Source: Leptospira harrisiae
GTDB lineage: Bacteria > Spirochaetota > Leptospiria > Leptospirales > Leptospiraceae
Direction of reading: 5' to 3'
NCBI RefSeq assembly: GCF_002811945.1
Contig: NZ_NPDX01000004.1
Span: 1-64,000, forward strand
DNA length: 64,000 bases
Shown here piece after piece: positions 28,795 to 36,726 of the stretch. A program made the position numbers and the translations under genes. The notes under the pieces are model-generated. The model did not search any database. It had not been told where the DNA came from and worked only from the letters and a program-made list of their open reading frames with translations. Each line of letters starts with the position of its first letter. The stretch's first letter is position 1.

Positions 28795-29714
28795 TTTCCA
28801 ATTTCCAAAGGTAGTTTCGGATCGTAAGACCATTCCCACATAGAACCCGCATAGTTGTAAGCATTATAACCATACGTACGAAGAATTCCAACGACAAAAG
28901 CAGAACGAATCCCTCCCGTACAATAAGCCACAACAGGTTTTTCTTTTTGGATTCCCAAACGTTTTAAATATAAATCCACTTCTTCTTTCGATTTAATATT
29001 TCCCTTGGCATCAAATAATTCTTGGTAAAACAGAGACTTTGCACCAGGGATATGACCTCCTCTGGTTTCCCCATATGGAGTGGCTCCCGAATATTCTCTT
29101 GGCTCCCGAGTATCAAGGATTTGGTACTTTTTTAATGGTAATCCTTTTACAATTTCTTCTTTTTGAATCAGGTACGTTTGGTTTGAATTTCTTTTTGATG
29201 TTTCTGTTGTTAATTCTTGGTTATCTTTAGGTTTCGTATCTGTTTTCTTTAGAATTTCTTTTTGGTAAGTATCAAATCCTCCCTCTAACCAGTAGGCTTG
29301 TGAGAAACCTGTCTCCCGTAAACTCCAAACAATTCGCCCTTCTTCACCCCATCCGCTTGCACCATCACCTAATACAAGTATATTGTCATTTGTTTTGATT
29401 CCAAGATCATTTATTTTTTTACGAACCAATTTTAATTCTAACAATTCGCCTTTATGCGGAGCATCCGTTCTAGATAGTTCCTCCCAGGTGATGACTTTAG
29501 AACCAGGAACCTTATCTTTCCACCGGTGAATGGAAGACCGAGTGTCAAGGATTGTATACTTAGAGAATGGAATTGAAGATTCTTTTGAAATAAACCAAGG
29601 AGTGTCTTTGATTTCTTGCGGTTGTGCTTTGGGTCCTGCGCTGAGTTGGAGCCAAAAAGCCCAAAGTAGAGACAAAGAAAATAGATAAATCCCGTAGCCA
29701 CGTAGTACTTTCAC
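28791..29714 (-). CDS. Exported double-domain rhodanese (thiosulfate sulfurtransferase)
   Basis: A 307-residue protein with an N-terminal signal segment (about 1-28) and two rhodanese domains. The first (about 45-155) has the interdomain RxWxxxxxGxxxxxWLEGG pattern but Asp in place of the catalytic cysteine (LVLGDGASG). The second (about 175-300) keeps the active loop CTGGIRS with Cys265, plus EYSGATPYGETRGGHIPGA. This is the SseA/TST layout, so it can carry sulfane sulfur as a persulfide, here in the periplasm. First gene of the operon, with the 14-bp palindrome in its upstream region. Confidence 0.88.
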   Translation of the reverse strand: MKVLRGYGIYLFSLSLLWAFWLQLSAGPKAQPQEIKDTPWFISKESSIPFSKYTILDTRSSIHRWKDKVPGSKVITWEELSRTDAPHKGELLELKLVRKKINDLGIKTNDNILVLGDGASGWGEEGRIVWSLRETGFSQAYWLEGGFDTYQKEILKKTDTKPKDNQELTTETSKRNSNQTYLIQKEEIVKGLPLKKYQILDTREPREYSGATPYGETRGGHIPGAKSLFYQELFDAKGNIKSKEEVDLYLKRLGIQKEKPVVAYCTGGIRSAFVVGILRTYGYNAYNYAGSMWEWSYDPKLPLEIGN

Positions 29715-29753
29715 GAAGATACCCTCCTGTTTTTTAAAATCTTTCTCTTCTAA

Positions 29754-29767
29754 GACGAAATTTCGTC
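29754..29767. promoter_or_regulatory. Perfect 14-bp palindrome in divergent promoter region
   Basis: GACGAAATTTCGTC is a perfect 14-base palindrome in the 139-base gap between the rhodanese-cytochrome operon (minus strand) and the DUF4395 operon (plus strand). Its length and central position fit a dimeric regulator binding site. The XRE-type regulator encoded at 31645 is a candidate binder by proximity only. Confidence 0.5.
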
Positions 29768-29853
29768 AATAAAATAAATATTTCATCCAATAAAGCGAAT
29801 TTTCCTTGTCCATAACTACCCTCTCCGTACTTTGGATGCAAATGGAGGGCAAT

Positions 29854-30330
29854 ATGAAAATTGGATACTATCCGGACGTGGTCAATGAAAATGTCACAAG
29901 GATTGTTGCTTCAACAGTCGTATTCCTAGGTGTTTTTTCCATCTTATTTCCCAATGTATATGTACTTGGACTCCTATTATTAGGTTTTCTATTAAGACTC
30001 AGCTATGGACCCAAGTTTGAACCTTTTGCTTTTTTCACTTCTAGATACTTAGTGCCATGGCTAGGCATTTCTTTTGTGGGAACGGCGGGGCCGCCAAAAC
30101 GATTTGCGCAATTGATTGGATTTTTATTTAGTCTTAGTGCGATTGTATTTTATAGTTTGGGTTATTCCTTGGCTTACCAAATCACTCTTGCGACACTCGT
30201 TTTTTTTGCATCACTGGAATCCTTTTTAGGTTGGTGCGCTGGTTGTTTTGCATTCGGATTATTGATGAAGCTGGGTGTGATTCCAGTGGAAATTTGTGAA
30301 CGATGTAATAACCTAAACTTCAATAAATAA
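29854..30330 (+). CDS. DUF4395 membrane protein
   Basis: A 158-residue protein with about four membrane helices. It shows the DUF4395 features: opening VNENVTRIVAS, LRLSYGPKFEPFA, and the cysteine cluster GWCAGCFAFGLL plus ICERC near the C-terminus. DUF4395 proteins often occur beside rhodaneses or thioredoxins and may move sulfur or electrons across the membrane, but the function is not established. I chose the ATG at 29854, which has GGAGG eight bases upstream, over codons further upstream. It is divergent from the rhodanese gene. Confidence 0.85.
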   Translation: MKIGYYPDVVNENVTRIVASTVVFLGVFSILFPNVYVLGLLLLGFLLRLSYGPKFEPFAFFTSRYLVPWLGISFVGTAGPPKRFAQLIGFLFSLSAIVFYSLGYSLAYQITLATLVFFASLESFLGWCAGCFAFGLLMKLGVIPVEICERCNNLNFNK

Positions 30331-30344
30331 GTTTGTAAAAAACA

Positions 30345-31664
30345 TTGTTACAATGGTTTCTTTTCTCATTGTTTTTATTGGTTACCATTTCCTTTTTTGG
30401 GATGGTAACCTTACCTAAAAAATTTTTTAGAAACCAGTCTCTTTTAATTTTTGTTTTTGGATTCGCAATCAGAATCCTGTGTATGTTTCTTTCTCCCATT
30501 TGGGAAGACGATTGGTCGCGGTATTTATGGGAAGGAAATCTCATTCGAAATGGAGAATCACCTTACGAAACCACTCCTCTAACTCATTTTCAAAATCCGA
30601 ATATTTCTGAGAACGAAATAGAAGTATTATCTCAAATCAATCATCCTGATTGGACCACTATCTATAGTCCTTTTGTTTTGTTATTTTTTGCCTTATTTTC
30701 CGTTGATTTTTCTGGATTTTTTTTAAAATTTAGTTATCTCTTTCTAGAAACTTTTAGTTTTTTATTTTTTTCGAAAGGAAAGTTCACCAAACCAATGCTA
30801 TTGTATTGGACTTTTCCAATCCTAATCAAAGAAGTTTATGTAAATTATCATTTTGAGGTTTTAGTAATATCGTTGTCTTTAGTTTCTTTTCAATTGATAA
30901 AAGAAAAAAAACAATACCTCGCAAGTTTTGTTTTAGGTTTAGGTGTCCACATTAAAATATTTTCATTACTCTATACACTTTTTTTAATTTCATCATTTGA
31001 GTTTAAGGAATGGAAAAAAAATCTTGTCACATGGATACAAATTATACTTACTTTTTGTATTGGATTTTTTGTTTTTTATTTAATCTACTACATTCTATTT
31101 CCGAATACTTTCGATTTTGGAGTTTCCAATTTACTTAAGTTTGGCGCATATTTTAAATTTAATCAATTCTATGAACCATTCTGGAAATTATTTGGAACGG
31201 TAGACTTAAAGGTTTTTCCATTTTTATTACAGTTACTTACGATGACAGTTTATGTTCTGATTGCCTTAGAGAAAAAAAATCGATTCCAAAAGTTCAAACA
31301 AATTATCCTCCATTATGAATTCTACTTTTTATATAGTTATTTATTCCTTTGTTTGCTTCCCGTAAACAACCCTTGGTATTTTTTAATTCTTGTTCCTATT
31401 TTGGTCACCAACCCTTCCCGAACCATCCTCCCATGGGTTTTGATCGCAATTCCACAGTTATCGTATCTAACGAAAATCCGGTTGGGGTTAGAATTTACCT
31501 ATTTCTACGAAATTCCGGACCAAATCCTCCTCATGGAAGCCACTGTTTCACTGTTTTGTCTAGCACTGTATTTCAAACAAATATTCATTTTACTTTACAA
31601 ACTATCCAATATATCAAACATATCCCCAAAGGGAAGTATTGGGTATGGAAACAGAAATAGATAG
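30345..31664 (+). CDS. Polytopic mannosyltransferase-like membrane protein (paralogue)
   Basis: A 439-residue polytopic protein with ten or more helices and an acidic loop WEDDWSRYLWEGNLIRNGESPY (about 54-75) aligned with the loop of the minus-strand gene at 25499, followed by TIYSPFVLLFF. It belongs to the same GT-C-like, lipid-sugar-dependent transferase group. The likely start is a TTG at 30345, 14 bases after DUF4395; the first ATG is 19 codons in and would cut the first helix. It overlaps the regulator gene by 20 bases, so DUF4395, this gene and the regulator form one unit. Confidence 0.75.
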   Translation: MLQWFLFSLFLLVTISFFGMVTLPKKFFRNQSLLIFVFGFAIRILCMFLSPIWEDDWSRYLWEGNLIRNGESPYETTPLTHFQNPNISENEIEVLSQINHPDWTTIYSPFVLLFFALFSVDFSGFFLKFSYLFLETFSFLFFSKGKFTKPMLLYWTFPILIKEVYVNYHFEVLVISLSLVSFQLIKEKKQYLASFVLGLGVHIKIFSLLYTLFLISSFEFKEWKKNLVTWIQIILTFCIGFFVFYLIYYILFPNTFDFGVSNLLKFGAYFKFNQFYEPFWKLFGTVDLKVFPFLLQLLTMTVYVLIALEKKNRFQKFKQIILHYEFYFLYSYLFLCLLPVNNPWYFLILVPILVTNPSRTILPWVLIAIPQLSYLTKIRLGLEFTYFYEIPDQILLMEATVSLFCLALYFKQIFILLYKLSNISNISPKGSIGYGNRNR

Positions 31665-32256
31665 TTTTTCGGCCACAACAGAAAACGAACGAAATGTAGA
31701 TGAAGTGCTGACAGTTGTATTAGGAGAAACCTTAAAAAGGCGAAGGCTGGAATTAGGTTTATCTATGGAAAAACTTTCACAGCTATCAACTGTAAGTCGA
31801 GGAATGCTAGGACTGATCGAATCGGGAAAAACCACTCCAAGCATTGGAATCTTATGGAAATTGTCCAAGTCATTACGAATTCCTATTGGTGAAATGATAC
31901 CAGATTTATTTGCCCAATCCCCCAGGTTCATCGGATCAAACGAAGGAAGGCGTTGGATTTCTCCGAAAAATACAGCAGAATCTCGTATTTTTTACCAGGA
32001 AGAAAGAGACCGCTTGAGCATTGTTGAATGGAAACTAACAACGGGAAAGGTCACACAATTTGGACATTTGCCTACCGCATTCGATATCAAAATCTACCAA
32101 GTCAGTGGCCAATCGAAAATCAAACTTAAAACAAAAGAGTTATTATTAGAAACATCCGATAGTGCTTTCTTTCCAATTTCGGAATTGGAATCGATCGAAA
32201 ATGATTTCCAAGAAGAGTCCAAATTTCTTTGGATCGCTTCCAAAAAAACAAGATAG
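31645..32256 (+). CDS. XRE-family regulator with C-terminal cupin-like domain
   Basis: A 203-residue regulator. Residues about 25-80 form an XRE/HTH_3 domain: LKRRRLELGLSMEKLSQLS, recognition segment VSRGMLGLIESGKTTPSIGILWKLSKSL. The rest has the beta-strand pattern of the small cupin domain seen in the SutR/PuuR-like group, which senses small molecules, often in sulfur or amine metabolism. The ATG at 31645 has AAGGGAAG upstream and lies 20 bases inside the preceding gene. It is a candidate local controller of the surrounding redox genes. Confidence 0.85.
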   Translation: METEIDSFSATTENERNVDEVLTVVLGETLKRRRLELGLSMEKLSQLSTVSRGMLGLIESGKTTPSIGILWKLSKSLRIPIGEMIPDLFAQSPRFIGSNEGRRWISPKNTAESRIFYQEERDRLSIVEWKLTTGKVTQFGHLPTAFDIKIYQVSGQSKIKLKTKELLLETSDSAFFPISELESIENDFQEESKFLWIASKKTR

Positions 32257-32481
32257 AATCTCAATAGGAGCCCACTGACTTTCCAATTTTCCCAAAAGCG
32301 CCACAATCAAAAGACTGTACATCCCGAGAATATATTATACGTTATAAAAGACTTTATGTTCAATATATAAGATTTACAGTTTTTGCTTTTCTCACATTTT
32401 TTTTAGCTGTCCTTACCATGTTTTTGCCTCTGGTGCAACCCCTACAAAGGAAAAACAGGAATACAATCTAAGGATTTACAA
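32257..32481. promoter_or_regulatory. AT-rich upstream region of the lipoprotein operon
   Basis: The 225-base gap before the rhodanese-fold lipoprotein operon is strongly AT-rich around 32328-32378, with TATATTATA and ATAAAAGACTTTAT (5-bp arms) motifs that look like promoter and possible operator sequence. No unambiguous -35/-10 pair could be picked, and I see no small gene. Confidence 0.35.
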
Positions 32482-33837
32482 ATGAAAACCAATCTAGTTT
32501 CCAAACTGATTGCTCTTATTACCGCGGGGTTCATCGGAGCCTGCGGTGGAGCCAATAAAAATAACAATGCTGAAAGTTTACTCTTAGCAGCCCTAGCCCT
32601 TTCTTCTGGAATTAAGGTGAACACTGCGGCCGAGTTAGCCAAAGAATCAAACGACGATTACAATCTAAATGAGTATGGTCTCATCACACCGTCTACTTTA
32701 GGTAAGTGGGTAAACAATTGGGCTGGAACCAAACCCGCAGGAATCAATGGTAAATTAGTAATCTTACAAAACGGGCCCAGCGCCACTTCTGGTAAAGAAT
32801 ACATTGCCGGAAACGGAGACAATGTCGTTGTCTATAGCTTTACGTTTGCTGACGGAGCAAGTGCCCTTGATGGCGGTGATGGATTTAGTCAAAAAAGGAA
32901 TAGTGGACTTAGCGATACAGTTTCCATTATTGCAAACGGAACAAAAGTTGATTCGATTTTGAATCGTTATGGAATCGATCCAATCAATGACTTAGTTGTT
33001 TTTGTTTCTTCTGCCAACGCTAATAGCCATGTGCAGGGAACACTGCGTGGATTTTATACGTTCCGTTACTGGGGATTTGATGCTAAAAACTTAGCTTTCC
33101 TTAATGGCACACTCCCTCGGCTTGCAGTCACTGATGGAAATTTTGTTCCTTTCAGTTCCACTACCAATACACCTCCAGGTTTTACAAACCGTTACTCTGT
33201 CAAATCGCTAAGAGTAGACAATACAATTCTTATGTTGCCTTTGGAAGATGTAATCAAAGCTGTAAAGGCACCTAACAATGTCACTGTTGCCGGGCTTACT
33301 TCTAGCGTGTTTATTTCTGATGCACGGTCATCATCAGGAACAAGCAATGAATACAACGGTGTGATTAAAAGTACCGCTTCTGAAGTTGCAGGAAAATATG
33401 TAGGTTTTGAAGGAAGAATTAAAGGTGCAAAAGAAGTAAAGTGGACTGATTTACTCGACACAGAATTTCGCTTTTTGCCAAAAGCTACTCTAAAAGCATA
33501 TTACGATTCCAAAGGTTACCAAGTTGGACAAACTGCTATTCAGCTTTGCCGAACAAATAACAGATCGCAGGTGACTGGATTTTCTTACGTTGCCATCCTA
33601 GGATATCCTTCTACCTACTATGATGGAAGTTGGATTGAATGGGGTAGTTTGACAGGTGGTGGACCTGCTCCAAAATTACCTTCGGATTCTCCATTCCGAA
33701 CTGATGTTCCAGAATTATCTGAAGTGATCACCTATAACGTAGCAGGCGATGTTGATCCAAGTCTTCCGACAAATCTTAATACCTTCGCAACAACTTCAAG
33801 AAAGATTGTAGAAGAAGACAAAGCTTACAAACGCTAA
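32482..33837 (+). CDS. Rhodanese-fold lipoprotein (copy A)
   Basis: A 451-residue lipoprotein: signal peptide with lipobox FIGAC (Cys21), then two rhodanese-like domains. In domain 1 (about 85-215) the catalytic loop is replaced by VVFVSSANANS, but the RYWGFDAKNLAFLNG strand-turn typical of rhodaneses remains. Domain 2 (about 240-390) keeps SVFISDAR, a candidate catalytic Cys356 in LCRTNNRS and the YDGSWIEWG ending of thiosulfate sulfurtransferases. AAGGA supports the start. Two paralogues occur in the window (35251 and 56510). It is likely an envelope-anchored sulfurtransferase or sulfane-sulfur carrier. Confidence 0.82.
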   Translation: MKTNLVSKLIALITAGFIGACGGANKNNNAESLLLAALALSSGIKVNTAAELAKESNDDYNLNEYGLITPSTLGKWVNNWAGTKPAGINGKLVILQNGPSATSGKEYIAGNGDNVVVYSFTFADGASALDGGDGFSQKRNSGLSDTVSIIANGTKVDSILNRYGIDPINDLVVFVSSANANSHVQGTLRGFYTFRYWGFDAKNLAFLNGTLPRLAVTDGNFVPFSSTTNTPPGFTNRYSVKSLRVDNTILMLPLEDVIKAVKAPNNVTVAGLTSSVFISDARSSSGTSNEYNGVIKSTASEVAGKYVGFEGRIKGAKEVKWTDLLDTEFRFLPKATLKAYYDSKGYQVGQTAIQLCRTNNRSQVTGFSYVAILGYPSTYYDGSWIEWGSLTGGGPAPKLPSDSPFRTDVPELSEVITYNVAGDVDPSLPTNLNTFATTSRKIVEEDKAYKR

Positions 33838-33858
33838 TACAAACATAGAAAAACAAAG

Positions 33859-33886
33859 TTCGGGGGATGTTCCATTATCCCTCGAA
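33859..33886. other. Intra-operon hairpin after rhodanese lipoprotein A
   Basis: TTCGGGGGAT pairs with ATCCCTCGAA (10 pairs, one G-T) around an 8-base loop, in the 85-base gap before the 119-residue secreted protein gene. No T run follows, so it may be a processing or stabilising hairpin that separates expression of the first lipoprotein from the rest. Confidence 0.45.
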
Positions 33887-33922
33887 GCAAAATATATAAA
33901 TCGATACAACAGGGAAAGTTAT

Positions 33923-34282
33923 ATGAAGAATTTATTAAAACTTATATCAATTCAGTTGATACTAATCACATCCGTAAGTGCATCCGGAGGAATTGGTGGA
34001 GGAGGAATTGCTAATATTCCTCAAGGCCAGGATAGAGAAAAATACCACCTCGGAAAAGCCGTTTACAATCAAGACATTACTTTAGAAAAACAAGCAAACG
34101 TTAAGTTAGTTGAACAGGAAGAACGTTTGGAATACTTACAGGGAAGTTTACCAAACACTGAAAAAAGAAGAGTCAATCTACCTGACTTTTCGGGAAAACT
34201 TACAGAAGAACAACTTCAGGCGCTCGAATATTTTGTTCAAGTTAGATTCAATGTGAAACTTCCAGAAAAAAAGAAGGAGTAA
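33923..34282 (+). CDS. Small secreted protein, unknown
   Basis: A 119-residue product with a signal peptide (about 1-20, ending near VSASG), then a glycine cluster GGIGGGGIANIP and a Lys/Glu-rich helical remainder with LPDFSGKLTEEQLQALEYFV. No cysteine is present. It is placed between the first rhodanese lipoprotein and the barrel gene, four bases upstream of the barrel ATG. It has the feel of a periplasmic adaptor, but I recognise no family. Confidence 0.68.
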   Translation: MKNLLKLISIQLILITSVSASGGIGGGGIANIPQGQDREKYHLGKAVYNQDITLEKQANVKLVEQEERLEYLQGSLPNTEKRRVNLPDFSGKLTEEQLQALEYFVQVRFNVKLPEKKKE

Positions 34283-34285
34283 GTT

Positions 34286-35242
34286 ATGAAATCTTTCTTT
34301 AATATTATAAAATTTGTTTCATTTTTAATATTCTTTGCCACTTCAAGTATCTATGCCCAACAAGCATGGGCACCATATGAGAGGCAACTTTGGGTTCGTC
34401 CAGTTTTTATTCACTCCGAATACGATAGTGCTTTTTTAGCGGGACAAAAAGCCAAGTATGATGATAACGTTCGTTTGTCGGTTGCAAATTTAGCATTGGA
34501 ATACGGAATCACAGATCGACTTACAGCAGATCTAACTTTAGGATTTGGTAAACTTGGACGCCATAGAGTTTTTAACAGGTATTTAGGTTTACAACAAACA
34601 CCAGATGTTCCAGATAAATACGGATTTATGGATACAAGATTTGGTCTCCGTTATAAAATTCTAGACGAATTCGATTCAAAATATAGATGGATGCCTACTA
34701 TATCTCTTCGTATAGGCGGTATCAAACGCGGAGATTATGATCGTAACCCACAATCTCTCGGAGATGGTGCAAGTGGCGGTGAGGTAAATTTATACTTAGC
34801 AAAAGATTTTGGAGTTTGGGGACTTGGATCATTAGGTGAATTTTCCTATAGGAAAAGAGAAAATCCAGTGCCCGATGATATACTTTACTACTCCGCTATT
34901 TATAAACGATTCTTTGAATCTCTGTTTTTGACGGTTGGTTTACGTGGCCAAGTGGGACAAGGTGGTTATGCTTATGCAGATCCAAGACAACAACCTCCGT
35001 TGAATATGGTCCGTTACCCTCAACCATCAATCTATGGAATCAACCCTTATGATCTTTACGTACAGAATGAACGGCCTGCATGGGGAAGAAAGGAAGATTT
35101 CCATAACGCCGAAGTTGGTCTGAGTTATTCAGACAGTTTTGGAAATTTTTATACATTGTTTTATTCTGAAACGATTGCGGGCTACAACACAGCGAGATTA
35201 AAAACTGTGGGTTTTGCTGCAACACTTCCATACAATCTTTGA
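34286..35242 (+). CDS. Putative outer-membrane beta-barrel protein
   Basis: A 318-residue protein with a signal peptide (to about residue 24, SIYAQ) and alternating amphipathic strands, including VANLALEYGITDRLTADLTLG and repeated Tyr/Phe-bordered turns. The style is like the MetA-phenol-pathway/transporter barrels of about 12-14 strands. It ends AATLPYNL. It is encoded between the small secreted protein and rhodanese lipoprotein B, suggesting a barrel that passes or anchors the products of this operon. It is too short to be an MtrB-type 26-strand electron-conduit porin. Confidence 0.72.
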   Translation: MKSFFNIIKFVSFLIFFATSSIYAQQAWAPYERQLWVRPVFIHSEYDSAFLAGQKAKYDDNVRLSVANLALEYGITDRLTADLTLGFGKLGRHRVFNRYLGLQQTPDVPDKYGFMDTRFGLRYKILDEFDSKYRWMPTISLRIGGIKRGDYDRNPQSLGDGASGGEVNLYLAKDFGVWGLGSLGEFSYRKRENPVPDDILYYSAIYKRFFESLFLTVGLRGQVGQGGYAYADPRQQPPLNMVRYPQPSIYGINPYDLYVQNERPAWGRKEDFHNAEVGLSYSDSFGNFYTLFYSETIAGYNTARLKTVGFAATLPYNL

Positions 35243-35250
35243 GGTTACCT

Positions 35251-36699
35251 ATGAAACTTAAATACTTAACAATACTCACTGTTTTATTTTTCCAAATTCT
35301 TGGTTGCAACGGTCAACCAGAATATCTGTTTTTACCACAGAGTTTGAAACTTGATCTGACTCCATTTTTATTTCGAGTGTATTTGCCATCAGAGCTTGCG
35401 ACTTTATCCAATTCTGATTTTAATTTAAATGACAGCGGAATCATTACCTCAACTAAGTTCTCTCGTTTTTTATCAAACTGGAGCAATAACCGGCCTACTG
35501 GAGTTTCAGGGAATTTGGTTGTTTTTCAAATTCAAACTTCTGGAGCGAGTGGACGTTATGTTTTCTTTGATGGAAAACAAACATATGCATATCCAATTGC
35601 AAATTTGCCTGAGTTACTGACAGACACGAGAGATGATGGTGTTTTAGCAATTGATGGAGTAGTCCCAAAAGGAAAAAAAATATCTGATTTTTTTGCAATA
35701 TACGGAATTGATCCAGCAATAGACTATATAGTATTTGCACAAGATACGTCTTCTCTAACAAATCTTTCATCTGCAACTTTTGCTTATTATTCCTTACTAT
35801 ATTGGGGGTTCCCAAAAGAAAGGTTGGCCATCCTTAATGGTTCCATTGCGGATTTAACAGCGGCAAGTAGTATATTTACAACTCCATCCTATACCTACGC
35901 AAATAGTAATCGTGCAGGGAGTATCAAAACACTTTATCGCGATCAAACTGTTTTGCAACTGACAATCGGAGATTTAATCCATGCAATTAAAAACGGAAAC
36001 ACCAACTTAGAAGAAGTTGACCCTATTCCGTCTGAAGGTTTTTTCATCATTGATGGTCGACCAAATGCTTCTTATACAGGAACTACCAACTCAACTGCAT
36101 CTGGATCAAAGTATACAAACTGTACAGCTAAAACAAATTCAACCTTTGTTACGAATACTTGCGTGGTTACTTATGAAGGACGAGTTAAGTCTGCCTCTAA
36201 TTTAGTTCCTACTGATTTGTATGACGGAACTACATTTCAATTCAAATCCTTCGCACAACTCCAAACATATCTGAACAATACAGGATACCAAACGAACAAA
36301 CAAATTTATGTTTATGGGGAAGATGCAACAAAAGGATCTCTTGTTTGGTTTGTATTACACCAAATACTTGGAAAACCAACAAGATTGTATGAAGGTGGAT
36401 GGAAACAATTTGGTGCTCTCGGCCTACGAACTCCTGCGTCAGGTTCAAGCCCCAGTGCCATCACACAACCGGCTTCTTATTGGAGGACAGACATTGTCAC
36501 TCTTTCGGAGAATAATACAGCAAATGCAGACAACAATGTTCCCAATTTCCAACTCGATATTTCAAGACAGTATTCAAAGACTGCAAATAAATTGAGAACA
36601 GAAGACAAAGCATTTTTACGTGGTTCATCATCCGGTGGATCTTCTGGCGGTGGCGGTGGAGCTCCTTCCGGTGGTGGTGGAAATGCTTGCGGAGGATAA
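35251..36699 (+). CDS. Rhodanese-fold lipoprotein without catalytic Cys (copy B)
   Basis: A 482-residue lipoprotein with lipobox QILGC (Cys19), paralogous to the genes at 32482 and 56510. The same two-domain layout is visible, including LYWGFPKERLAILNG and the LYEGGWKQFG ending. The position of the catalytic Cys reads VYGEDATKGS, so both domains lack it and the protein is presumably not a sulfurtransferase; it may bind a partner or ligand. The C-terminus ends in a Gly/Ser-rich tail with a final Cys. The ATG at 35251 has GAGG seven bases upstream. Confidence 0.78.
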   Translation: MKLKYLTILTVLFFQILGCNGQPEYLFLPQSLKLDLTPFLFRVYLPSELATLSNSDFNLNDSGIITSTKFSRFLSNWSNNRPTGVSGNLVVFQIQTSGASGRYVFFDGKQTYAYPIANLPELLTDTRDDGVLAIDGVVPKGKKISDFFAIYGIDPAIDYIVFAQDTSSLTNLSSATFAYYSLLYWGFPKERLAILNGSIADLTAASSIFTTPSYTYANSNRAGSIKTLYRDQTVLQLTIGDLIHAIKNGNTNLEEVDPIPSEGFFIIDGRPNASYTGTTNSTASGSKYTNCTAKTNSTFVTNTCVVTYEGRVKSASNLVPTDLYDGTTFQFKSFAQLQTYLNNTGYQTNKQIYVYGEDATKGSLVWFVLHQILGKPTRLYEGGWKQFGALGLRTPASGSSPSAITQPASYWRTDIVTLSENNTANADNNVPNFQLDISRQYSKTANKLRTEDKAFLRGSSSGGSSGGGGGAPSGGGGNACGG

Positions 36700-36726
36700 T
36701 CCAATTCCTATTATTTACGGATAGGT

